A stretch of DNA of 64,000 nt, from NCBI GenBank assembly GCA_964467255.1, contig CAYXPR010000002.1, forward strand, positions 62,001 to 126,000. Reading direction: 5' to 3'. Made by a program: the position numbers and the translations under genes. Each line of letters opens with the position of its first letter. Within the stretch, counting starts at the first letter, position 1. Shown in pieces: positions 51,618 through 60,017 of this stretch. Origin of the DNA: CAYXPR01 sp964467255. Its GTDB lineage: Bacteria; Pseudomonadota; Alphaproteobacteria; Rickettsiales; RGZB01. The notes beneath the pieces were generated by a model, which worked only from the letters and a program-made list of their open reading frames with translations, ran no database searches and was not told the origin of the DNA.

Positions 51618-52820
51618 GTGGCCGCATATACCTACGTTGCCATCAACACTGCTGGTGATACCGTTAAGGGGAAGATGGTTGCCGTCAACGAACTCGACCT
51701 TGAAGAGAGGTTAAAAGGGCTTGGGCTTGACCTAATTCGCTACCGCATGGTGAAAAGCGCCCGCGTTTCTTTCTTCGGCAGAATTAAGGCGCGCGACTTG
51801 ATTATTCTGTGCATTCACCTTGAGCAGCTCGAGCGCGCGGGTGTGCCGCTGCTAGATGCCATTGCCGACCTACGCGACACAACGGACGCACCTCGCCTGC
51901 GTGACCTACTGTCTGACGTATACGAGTTGGTGAAGTCCGGTAACGTGCTTTCAAAAGCACTCGGAAAATACCCAAAAGTGTTTGATAACGTGTTTATCGG
52001 CCTTGTAAAAGCTGGTGAAGAAACCGGCCAGCTGGCTGATTCTTTCATGCATCTTGCCAACCACATCAAGTGGAATGAAGAGTTGCGGCGCAAGGTGAAA
52101 AAGGCCATCCGTTACCCCATCGGCCTGTTGTTCCTGATGGCCGGTGTGATGACGGTGATGATGCTATTCGTAGTGCCGCAAATTTCTGAATTCCTACTAT
52201 CGCAGGGTTTCGACCTGCCGATACACACGCGTGCACTGATTGCCACCTCAGAGGCCTTTGTGAATTACTGGTATCTGATTTTTGGGCTGCCGGTTTTCTT
52301 ATTCATGCTGGGGGTGGTGGCTTATCGTACTTCCGAAAGTTTTGCCTACGCCATCGATAAAATGATGCTCAGGTTCCCGTTAATCGGAAAGATTATCGTT
52401 AAAGCCAACCTTGCGCGCTTCACGCATTTCTTCACCGTTACGTTCGTCAGTGGCATTGATATTCTCGACTGCTTAGAGACCGCAAAAGACGTGGTAGGCA
52501 ACCGCGTGCTGAAAGAAGCCATCAATGACGTGAGGCAAAATGTAGCTGACGGTAACTCGCTCACGCTGGCGCTCACTGCCACTGGCCGCTTCCCGAATCT
52601 TGTGCTGCGTATGTTCAAGGTGGGGGAGGAAAGCGGTAACATGGAGCAGGCACTTAAAAACGTGAACTATTTTTATGACCGTGAAGTGAATGACTCGGTA
52701 GAGGCCATCGTGGGCGTGATTCAGCCTGCGCTAACCTTGTTGATGGGTTTGCTGCTCCTGTGGATTACCGCCGCAGTGTTCGGTCCGCTGTATGATAGCT
52801 TTAGCAAAATGGAGTTCTAG
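51618..52820 (+). CDS. PilC/GspF-family inner-membrane platform protein
   Basis: It starts at GTG three bases after the ATPase and has 400 residues. Two copies of the GspF domain are seen, each with its marker: GLVKAGEETGQLAD in the first and MFKVGEESGNMEQA in the second, with membrane helices near 170-190, 220-245 and the C terminus. This protein is the membrane base that the ATPase turns. No specific subfamily is claimed beyond type IV pilus/T2SS. Confidence 0.93.
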   Translation: MAAYTYVAINTAGDTVKGKMVAVNELDLEERLKGLGLDLIRYRMVKSARVSFFGRIKARDLIILCIHLEQLERAGVPLLDAIADLRDTTDAPRLRDLLSDVYELVKSGNVLSKALGKYPKVFDNVFIGLVKAGEETGQLADSFMHLANHIKWNEELRRKVKKAIRYPIGLLFLMAGVMTVMMLFVVPQISEFLLSQGFDLPIHTRALIATSEAFVNYWYLIFGLPVFLFMLGVVAYRTSESFAYAIDKMMLRFPLIGKIIVKANLARFTHFFTVTFVSGIDILDCLETAKDVVGNRVLKEAINDVRQNVADGNSLTLALTATGRFPNLVLRMFKVGEESGNMEQALKNVNYFYDREVNDSVEAIVGVIQPALTLLMGLLLLWITAAVFGPLYDSFSKMEF

Positions 52821-52822
52821 CT

Positions 52823-54499
52823 TTGGCCGCTAAGAAGGGTAAAAAGCAAAAGAATACCAAGGCGCCACCAAAGGCGGCACAGCCTAAAAAGCTGCGCGCA
52901 CCCGAGCGGTTTAAATATGTTCTCAGCGTGGGGGATGAAGGCGCTATTCTGGTTTTGTTCAATGCGGGAAAGCTAGAGAAGCGACTATTCATCAGCTCTC
53001 CTGCGGCACAAGATTTAACTAAAAGCATCGCAGAGCACCCCAAAGCACCCGTGTATGTGCTAGTGGATGTGCTGGATCAGGCCTTCGTGCAGCACGCACT
53101 GCCGCCCGTTAGTCCGCTTGCTATCGGCAACCTTGTTAAAAAGCGCTTAGATAAAGATTTTAGCGAGCAGGACATTAAAGCCGCGCGCAAGCTTTATCGT
53201 GACAAGAAGGGCCGTAAAGACTGGCACTATATGTTCCTTTCTCTTAACTACGCGCCACCGTTCTCTGATTGGGTAGACGCCATTATCAATCTGCCAAATC
53301 CTTTCGGGGGGATTTACCTGCTGCCCATTGAGTCTGAGCCATACCTCAAAAAACTGGAAACGCTGAACCCGAAAAAATCGGCAAAACCCATCCGCTGGCA
53401 CATCATGGTGAGCCATAACCGCGTTGGCGGCTTCCGCCAGATTGTCTACCGCGACAACAAAGTGGTGTTCACCCGCATCGCACAACCCATTGGCGGACTG
53501 GCGCCGGATGTAATTGCAGGTAACATTGAGCAGGAAACACTCAACACCATTGAATATATCCGCCGCCTTGGATTTGATAATACCGAAGAGCTCGATATTT
53601 ATATTATCTGCTCGCAGGATGTTAAGGCTGCTATTGATGCGTCAAAAATACAGGGCCGTACCACCAATATCTTAACGCCATTTGATGTTGCGACCGGATT
53701 GAAGCTGCCTGCCGCAGCAGAAAAAACCGACCGCTTCGGCGACGTAATTTTTTCATCTTTCTTCATTAACAATCGCAAACCTGTTTTAAAATTTACGACT
53801 CCTTACTCTAAAAAACTCGACAGCCTTAGCCTCGGAATAAAATCTGTCCTTGCCACGGCAGCCGCCTTGGTTCCCACGTTCCTCGTACTCAGTGTGATGC
53901 ATATCGTGGATATCGTGGATGCAAAAGAGAAAGTCGAGCAAGCACTGCAGAAAAAAACGACCGCACAGAAAGAGCTGAGCGACATTCAGGAAATACAAAA
54001 ATCCCTACCTGTATTTAGTATGCTCGCCGTTGACGTTGTGACCGTAAATCAGGCCATAACAAAGGAAACATCCATGCCGCTCATCATGATGGATGACTTC
54101 GCCAAGTTGCGCACCAAGGAAATTCAAATTCAAAAAGTTTCCTTCAAGGTAGATGAGCGCTACACTAGCCCAAACCGCATGGTGGCAACTTACTCTGCGC
54201 TTATCAGCAATCCCGACGGTGGCATTGACCGACTGCTAGAGGATATAGACCGTTTTACGGAAGCCGTGCGCACAAAGTTCCGGAGCTATGAGGTTAGCTT
54301 TTCTGGCCTTCCGGGTGAACGCACTGGTACGTTCAACCTGAATCTTGATGGGCAAACCCCGCCGCCAGGTGCAGCACCTGGCGCACCACCCAGTGAAAAG
54401 AGCCCGTTTGAAATTACTATTCGCGGCCCAATTACTGATGCGCTTGATAAAAAAACAGGCCCCGACAGCAGAACACCTAACGCAAGAGAAAGGCGTTAG
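52823..54499 (+). CDS. PilM-PilN / GspL-like assembly protein
   Basis: It starts at TTG with GGAG eight bases upstream and has 558 residues. The N-terminal 330 residues look like the actin-like half of GspL/PilM/MshI (GGFRQIVYRDNKVVFTR is the typical strand pair). A single membrane helix at about 336-358 is followed by a coiled coil and a periplasmic PilN-like ferredoxin domain. A Pro/Gly linker and a charged tail end it. So functions usually split between PilM and PilN, or merged in GspL, are in one chain. The family assignment is inferred from layout and order. Confidence 0.7.
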   Translation: MAAKKGKKQKNTKAPPKAAQPKKLRAPERFKYVLSVGDEGAILVLFNAGKLEKRLFISSPAAQDLTKSIAEHPKAPVYVLVDVLDQAFVQHALPPVSPLAIGNLVKKRLDKDFSEQDIKAARKLYRDKKGRKDWHYMFLSLNYAPPFSDWVDAIINLPNPFGGIYLLPIESEPYLKKLETLNPKKSAKPIRWHIMVSHNRVGGFRQIVYRDNKVVFTRIAQPIGGLAPDVIAGNIEQETLNTIEYIRRLGFDNTEELDIYIICSQDVKAAIDASKIQGRTTNILTPFDVATGLKLPAAAEKTDRFGDVIFSSFFINNRKPVLKFTTPYSKKLDSLSLGIKSVLATAAALVPTFLVLSVMHIVDIVDAKEKVEQALQKKTTAQKELSDIQEIQKSLPVFSMLAVDVVTVNQAITKETSMPLIMMDDFAKLRTKEIQIQKVSFKVDERYTSPNRMVATYSALISNPDGGIDRLLEDIDRFTEAVRTKFRSYEVSFSGLPGERTGTFNLNLDGQTPPPGAAPGAPPSEKSPFEITIRGPITDALDKKTGPDSRTPNARERR

Positions 54500-54507
54500 A
54501 GCTTGTT

Positions 54508-55182
54508 ATGGAAAAATTTACCAAACTCAAAAATAGGCTTATAAAAATCTCCCTAATAGCGGGTGGTGGCGTGCTTGCTTTATGTGTTTTGTATTTTTAT
54601 CTGAGCTTTACACTGGATGATGCAAAACGCTACGCCAGCCAAGTAGAAAATGAAACGCTCTTGCTGCAGAAAAAATCTGGCGACACGCGCAATCAAAATG
54701 AATCTATCGCGCGTTCAGTGCGCATCTATAACGACTTGCCGCCCCCAAAGAGGAGTACTCCCGAACTTGAAGACACCGCATCACGCATCCGCACAGCACG
54801 ACCGCTGATTGATGAATTCCGCATCCGCTACAAATTCTCAAGCATTAACGTGAACTTCTCAAAGGTGGAGGATGTTACCGCCGAGTTTAAACTGAAAAAT
54901 GCCAGTGTGTATAAAAATGTAATCACCATTGATTTCAAAGCGCTGACCGATGAACTTGTGTTTGCCTTTGTCGACACCATGATTCAGCGCATGCCGGGCT
55001 ACATCACTATTTCTTCTATCGAGATGGATCGTGTGAGCGATATCACACCCGCCGTTATCAAGGCGCTGCTCACCCGCCAACCCAATATTCCCTTCCTTGT
55101 TAGCGGAAAGATAACCTTGAACTGGTGGAGTGTTAGTGAAGCAAAGCCAAAGCCACCAGAGACTAAAAAGGAAGGCAGCTGA
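54508..55182 (+). CDS. PilO/GspM-like inner-membrane protein
   Basis: The 224-residue protein has one N-terminal membrane helix (about 12-33), a coiled-coil stretch, and a small alpha/beta domain (FRIRYKFSSINVNFS, ITIDFKALTDELVF). The topology and position right after the PilN-like gene match PilO or GspM, which pairs with the PilN domain. Sequence similarity is weak. The next gene's ATG overlaps its stop by one base. Confidence 0.65.
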   Translation: MEKFTKLKNRLIKISLIAGGGVLALCVLYFYLSFTLDDAKRYASQVENETLLLQKKSGDTRNQNESIARSVRIYNDLPPPKRSTPELEDTASRIRTARPLIDEFRIRYKFSSINVNFSKVEDVTAEFKLKNASVYKNVITIDFKALTDELVFAFVDTMIQRMPGYITISSIEMDRVSDITPAVIKALLTRQPNIPFLVSGKITLNWWSVSEAKPKPPETKKEGS

Positions 55183-56918
55183 TGATACACGCACCGTATT
55201 ATCACAGGCCTTTTTATGTGACAGCGCTGGTGTGGCTGATGGTGGTAGTATTGCCCCTCACCACACAGGCTGCCGCTCCGTTGCTGCCTGGTAGCGCGCT
55301 AGAATCGCTTAATAAACTGGTTGCCGGAGCGCCTGGTATCAGCGCCTTGCAAACCGGAGGCACTGGCAGTGGGGGTAATTTTTCCGGACAAAATTTCAGC
55401 GACCTACCCTGGCAAAACTCACTCATGTTTGATGAGACCCAGCTTGATCAACTTTATAATGCCATGGTCGGCTTTGCCCCTTCAAAAGATTCAGAAGGTA
55501 AACCTATTAGCGCTGGCTCTGCACAGTCGCAGGACCGCGTCACGGTCGATGCCAACGGGCAGGTGTTTGACACAGCCGGAAACCTGATTGCTACCATCAA
55601 CGAAAATAACATACTGATCGATTTAGAAGGCAAAATGATTGGTCGCGTAGAAGACGATAAACGCATCGTTGACAACGATGGCAACTACATGGGCCGCGAT
55701 ACGCGCATTATCACCAAGGTATATCCTTCTGTGGCACCAGCCTTTTATCTGAATTCAGTGATGTTCTACATACCCAAGAACTGGACACTGTGGCTGAATC
55801 ATCGCCGTATTCGCGTGGGGACAGAAATGAACGGCCTAACCGTGGTCAATATCCATAAGGATTTTGTCGACATGTTGTGGAAACCCGCAGACCTTGACTT
55901 CATCGCACCAGACTGGAAGAAGAACGTGCTGCCTTTAGGCGAAGGCATTTCCAAAGACCTTGGTGTGCCCTATTCCAAGAACCAATTGGGTTCAATTGAA
56001 AAAGAATTAAATGATGCAAAAGCCGCTGCTGCTAAAGCAAAGCAAGATGCAGAAATCGCACAGGCAAACGCACTAAAAGCGGCAACAGAGGTGACCAAGC
56101 CAGCCCCCACCCCTTCTGCGCCTGCACCACTACAGGCTGCACCCGCCGCTGCCGCACCGGGGCTAACCATTAAGAGCAAGGTAACCACTCCTGGCAGTGC
56201 TAACGAGACCGCAAAGAAGCCATCTACATTACCAAAACCTAAGCAGGCGGATGCCACACCTAAGGCCTCCATTAAGCTACCCGACCTTGCGCTCGACATT
56301 GACCCCAACACAGGTGCTGTAAACTTGAATACCAACCTGCTGTTGAACCAAATTAAGGCACAAGAGGAAGCTGCCAAAAAAGCCAAAGAGGAAGAAGAAA
56401 AGAGGAAGCAAGAAGAGTTGCTCGCTGAAAAACAAAAGCTGGAAGAAGAGAAGTTGCAGAAAAAGCGTGAAGAGCTTGAGAAAAAACATAAGGCGATGTA
56501 CGCCAATCAGGAAGTCGATGAAGGCAAGTATAAGTGGGAGTACAAATCCCCCGATGGCCTGATTCTCGTTGACCCCATTAATAAAATGGTCAAATTCCGC
56601 GTCGGTCTGAACCAAACCTTTGTGTCTCGTAGCTTTGAGGTAAAAGAAGGTTATGTACAAAGTACGGCGCTCACTCCGCCGACCGAAGCGGATGGGCAGC
56701 CCTTAACTGGCGTGCCGACGGGTAACCTTGAGCAGCAGCTCTTTGATTACAGCAACCTGCCGGCAAACACTGTAACGCGTGCCCCTCAGGGCACACCTTC
56801 TCCAGCGCCTAGCGGTTCACCTGTTGGCCTTGCTCCGGGCGGCGTACCCGCAACGCCTAACGCCCCAGCCGCAGCGCCACGTACGCCCAAGCCGCTCATA
56901 CCGGGCGGCGCACCATAA
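55182..56918 (+). CDS. Periplasmic GspB/GspC-like protein with DxxG repeats and coiled coil
   Basis: The 578-residue protein has a signal segment (about 8-30). Residues 125-175 hold three or four short repeats of the form D-x2-G-x3-G (for example DLEGKMIGRV and DNDGNYMGRD). Next comes a strand-rich region, IPKNWTLWLNHRRIRVG then TVVNIHKDFVDMLW, that resembles the GspB/GspC homology region. An Ala/Pro linker, a Lys/Glu coiled coil (about 390-445) and another small domain follow, ending in a Pro/Gly tail. It could link the inner-membrane platform to an outer-membrane channel. The identification is tentative. Confidence 0.6.
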   Translation: MIHAPYYHRPFYVTALVWLMVVVLPLTTQAAAPLLPGSALESLNKLVAGAPGISALQTGGTGSGGNFSGQNFSDLPWQNSLMFDETQLDQLYNAMVGFAPSKDSEGKPISAGSAQSQDRVTVDANGQVFDTAGNLIATINENNILIDLEGKMIGRVEDDKRIVDNDGNYMGRDTRIITKVYPSVAPAFYLNSVMFYIPKNWTLWLNHRRIRVGTEMNGLTVVNIHKDFVDMLWKPADLDFIAPDWKKNVLPLGEGISKDLGVPYSKNQLGSIEKELNDAKAAAAKAKQDAEIAQANALKAATEVTKPAPTPSAPAPLQAAPAAAAPGLTIKSKVTTPGSANETAKKPSTLPKPKQADATPKASIKLPDLALDIDPNTGAVNLNTNLLLNQIKAQEEAAKKAKEEEEKRKQEELLAEKQKLEEEKLQKKREELEKKHKAMYANQEVDEGKYKWEYKSPDGLILVDPINKMVKFRVGLNQTFVSRSFEVKEGYVQSTALTPPTEADGQPLTGVPTGNLEQQLFDYSNLPANTVTRAPQGTPSPAPSGSPVGLAPGGVPATPNAPAAAPRTPKPLIPGGAP

Positions 56919-56952
56919 ACCGTTACACTAAACACAGTAGGGATGATTCATT

Positions 56953-57705
56953 ATGGCAGCACGTTTGAAAATTAAAAATAACCCACTGCTTCCGCTGACT
57001 GTAGAAAACATCAGTAAGTCTTTTGACACAAAAAAAGTGCTGGATGGTGTTTCGCTCACGATTGAGGCCGGCAGCGTGTTCGGTCTTATCGGCCTCAATG
57101 GCGCGGGAAAAACCACTCTAATCAAAATCATTCTCGGCCTGCTTGAGAAAGATTCCGGCAATGCCACTATTTTTGGCACTGCACCAGGCAGCAATGCCGC
57201 TAAAGCGCATTTTTCATACTTGCCAGAAAAATTCCTGCCTTCGATTTATTTAAAAGGCTATGAGTTTTTAAACCTTACTCTTGCCTATTACCACAAAAAA
57301 GCCAGCCGTGAAAAAGCGCAAAAAATGGCCGATGCTCTGGGGCTAGACCGTGCAGCACTGGATAAGAAAATTACCAGTTATTCAAAAGGCATGGCACAAA
57401 AACTAGGCCTCATGGCTGCACTCATGATTGAGGCGCCACTACTGATATTGGACGAACCCATGAGTGGCCTCGATCCGCTGGCGCGCATTAAACTGAAAGA
57501 TGCGCTAACGGATTATACCAAGCAGGGGCGCACGGTATTTTTTAGCTCGCATATTCTTTCTGACATTGATGAAATCTGCAGCCATATTGCAATTATTCAT
57601 AACCAGAAAATTGCATTTGATGGTTCGCCTGACTCTTTCAAAAAGAAGTTCGCCCGCAAAGGCCAAACGCTAGAGCGCGCGTTCCTGAAAGCGATTGAAG
57701 GCTAG
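56953..57705 (+). CDS. ABC transporter ATP-binding protein
   Basis: The 250-residue nucleotide-binding domain has Walker A GLNGAGKTTL, an ABC signature in the variant form SYSKGMAQK, Walker B LLILDEPMSGLDP and a switch histidine in SSHIL. It is of the CcmA/NatA type used with separate permeases. No permease gene is in the window. It lies 34 bases after the GspB/C-like gene in the same direction and overlaps the convergent pilU stop by four bases. A link to the pilus-like machine is suggested by position only. Confidence 0.9.
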   Translation: MAARLKIKNNPLLPLTVENISKSFDTKKVLDGVSLTIEAGSVFGLIGLNGAGKTTLIKIILGLLEKDSGNATIFGTAPGSNAAKAHFSYLPEKFLPSIYLKGYEFLNLTLAYYHKKASREKAQKMADALGLDRAALDKKITSYSKGMAQKLGLMAALMIEAPLLILDEPMSGLDPLARIKLKDALTDYTKQGRTVFFSSHILSDIDEICSHIAIIHNQKIAFDGSPDSFKKKFARKGQTLERAFLKAIEG

Positions 57706-58865
57706 AAATCCTGCTTATTGCCAGTGCCGGATGTGTTGTGAACATCAAAACCCACGTTATCGAGGCTAGTGCTCATGGTGCCGGAAAGTTTGGTTTTCTG
57801 CGTGGTTACTTCCTGATTAATTTTGAGCTTCAGGTTGTTCACGTTATCCGCCTCACGCAGCGCCACTTCTGGCGTGATTTGTTTTTTGCGCAGCAATTCT
57901 AGCAGGCATTGGTCAAAGGTTTGCATACCGTGATCGTGTGCTTTATCCATCGCGTCTTTAATTTCCTTGAACTTGCCCTCAATAATCAATTGTTTCACCA
58001 AACCTTCGTTCAGCAATATCTCGGTCGCGAGCGCACGGCCCCCGCGCACATCTTCCACCAAGCGCTGGGAGAACAACCCGCGCAGGTTCTGCGCCAGCGT
58101 CACCTGCATTTGGCGGTGCATTTCCTCGGGGAAGAAGTTGATGATGCGTTCCACCGCCTGACTGGAGTTTGTTGCATGCAACGTTGCCATACACAGGTGA
58201 CCCGTTTCACAGAATAACAGAGCATTTTCCATCGTTTCGCGGTCACGAATTTCACCAATCACAATCACATCAGGGCTTTGGCGCATCGCGTTTTTCAGTG
58301 CGATGCTATAGGAGAAAGTATCAATTCCCACCTCACGCTGGGTGAAGATGCAATTCTTATGATGAAACACATATTCAATCGGATCTTCCACGGTGATGAT
58401 GTGACCACCACCTTTTTGATTACGGTATTCCAGCATCGCTGCCATAGAGGTTGACTTACCGGAACCCACCGAACCCACAAGCAGCACGAGCCCACGCTTT
58501 TCCATCGCCACCTGCGTAAAAATAGGCGGCAGCTTAAGTTCGGCATGGTCAGGGATTTTGGCTTTAATGCGGCGAATCACCAACCCGCTATGGTGTTGCT
58601 GGCGGAAGAAGTTTACACGAAACCGCTCGCCATCGTCTGTTTTGAGCGCGATATTGAGCTCGTAATTTGATTCAAACTCATAGCGCTGATCTTCAGAAAG
58701 CAGATCCGCCAGTATTTTGGTGATATCTTCTTCGCTGAAGTCCGGAATATCGAATTCCACAATGCGGCCATCCACACGCAGACTTGGCGGGCAACCGACG
58801 GTAAGGAATAAATCGGAAGCTTCGCGCTTCACCATTTCTTGCAAATACGGTTCTATCGTCTGCAT
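57702..58865 (-). CDS. pilU: PilT-family retraction ATPase, PilU-like
   Basis: The 387-residue protein has the PilT/PilU domain order: an N-terminal PAS-like part, Walker A GSVGSGKST, the ASP and WALKER B-region DVIVIGEIRDRETM, and the AIRNLI-like region replaced by EILLNEGLVKQLI. Compared with its neighbour it has the shorter Walker variant and a C-terminal extension with a NLKLKINQ stretch, features of PilU. It follows pilT by three bases. It should help pull back the pilus. Confidence 0.88.
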   Translation of the reverse strand: MQTIEPYLQEMVKREASDLFLTVGCPPSLRVDGRIVEFDIPDFSEEDITKILADLLSEDQRYEFESNYELNIALKTDDGERFRVNFFRQQHHSGLVIRRIKAKIPDHAELKLPPIFTQVAMEKRGLVLLVGSVGSGKSTSMAAMLEYRNQKGGGHIITVEDPIEYVFHHKNCIFTQREVGIDTFSYSIALKNAMRQSPDVIVIGEIRDRETMENALLFCETGHLCMATLHATNSSQAVERIINFFPEEMHRQMQVTLAQNLRGLFSQRLVEDVRGGRALATEILLNEGLVKQLIIEGKFKEIKDAMDKAHDHGMQTFDQCLLELLRKKQITPEVALREADNVNNLKLKINQEVTTQKTKLSGTMSTSLDNVGFDVHNTSGTGNKQDF

Positions 58866-58868
58866 GGA

Positions 58869-60005
58869 CTAAAAATCTCCACTCGGTTTTTGTGGTGAGC
58901 TTCCTGTTTGTGGAATCGGCGTTTGCGGGCCTTGCTGCGCACCTTCTGCACCCGGCACTGGCGCGCCTTGTAGTTCGTCTTGCAGGTTCAGTGCGCCTTT
59001 TGCTGCCTCGGCGGTAATCACGCCTTTTTCCAGCAGTGCGTAGACACTGTCTTTCATGGTGCGCATACCAAGCTTGGTGCCAATCTGTAACAAGGAATAA
59101 ATCTGCGGCACGCGGCCTTCGCGAATCAGGTTGCGCACAGCAGGCGTGCCAAGCAATATCTCAAGACCCGCCACACGCCCGTTGCCATCGGCTGTGCGCA
59201 GCAGGCGCTGCGCCACCACAGCCTCAAGAGAGCCGCTGAGCATGGAACGAATGAGCGCTTTATCCTGCCCGGGAAACACGTCGATAATACGGTCGATGGT
59301 TTTTGCTGCCGAGCTGGTGTGGAGCGTGCCGAGTACAAGGTGACCCGTTTCGGCCGCCGTTAGCGCCAGCTGAATGGTTTCAAGGTCACGCAACTCGCCC
59401 ACCAGAATTACGTCAGGGTCTTCACGCAGCGCGCTTTTCAGTGCGCGGGCAAATGAAATGGTGCTGGAACCCAATTCGCGCTGATTGATAAGGCTGCGTT
59501 TGGATTGGTGAATAAATTCCACAGGGTCTTCAATGGTGAGGATGTGCTTTGCCGTGTGCTCGTTGATGTAGTCCAGCATGGCCGCCAAGGTGGTGGACTT
59601 ACCACTACCCGTTGGCCCCGTGGCCAGCACCAGCCCTTTGGTGAGCATCGATACTTTTTTCAAAATCTCTGGCATGCCGAGTTCATCGAGCGTCGAGATT
59701 TTTGTCGGGATACTACGGAACACCGCGGCAGGGCCGGAAATCGTGTTAAATGCATTGACGCGGAAGCGCAAATCATCGCCAAACTGGATGGCAAAGTCGA
59801 TTTCCATATCGCGCTCGTAATCGGCGCGCTGGCCTTCTGTCATCACTGCGAACAGCAGATTCTTTACATCTTCCGGCGTCAGTTTTTCGGTTTTGAGCGG
59901 CATCATGTCGCCATGGATACGCATGACTGGCGGGTGCATGGATGAGATATGCAAATCCGATGCATTGTTCTTTTTGGTGTGAATTAGCAGTTCAGAGATT
60001 TCCAT
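58869..60005 (-). CDS. pilT: Twitching motility ATPase PilT
   Basis: The 378-residue hexameric ATPase has Walker A GPTGSGKSTT, DPDVILVGELRDLETI, the HLVLGTLHTSSAAKTIDRI box, and the PilT-specific AIRNLIRE motif as AVRNLIREGR. Pro/Gly residues fill the last 40 positions. It disassembles pili by removing pilins at the base. Its presence indicates a dynamic pilus rather than only a secretion system. It follows the TPR gene by 12 bases in the same direction. Confidence 0.93.
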   Translation of the reverse strand: MEISELLIHTKKNNASDLHISSMHPPVMRIHGDMMPLKTEKLTPEDVKNLLFAVMTEGQRADYERDMEIDFAIQFGDDLRFRVNAFNTISGPAAVFRSIPTKISTLDELGMPEILKKVSMLTKGLVLATGPTGSGKSTTLAAMLDYINEHTAKHILTIEDPVEFIHQSKRSLINQRELGSSTISFARALKSALREDPDVILVGELRDLETIQLALTAAETGHLVLGTLHTSSAAKTIDRIIDVFPGQDKALIRSMLSGSLEAVVAQRLLRTADGNGRVAGLEILLGTPAVRNLIREGRVPQIYSLLQIGTKLGMRTMKDSVYALLEKGVITAEAAKGALNLQDELQGAPVPGAEGAQQGPQTPIPQTGSSPQKPSGDF

Positions 60006-60017
60006 CGCCTGCGCCTA

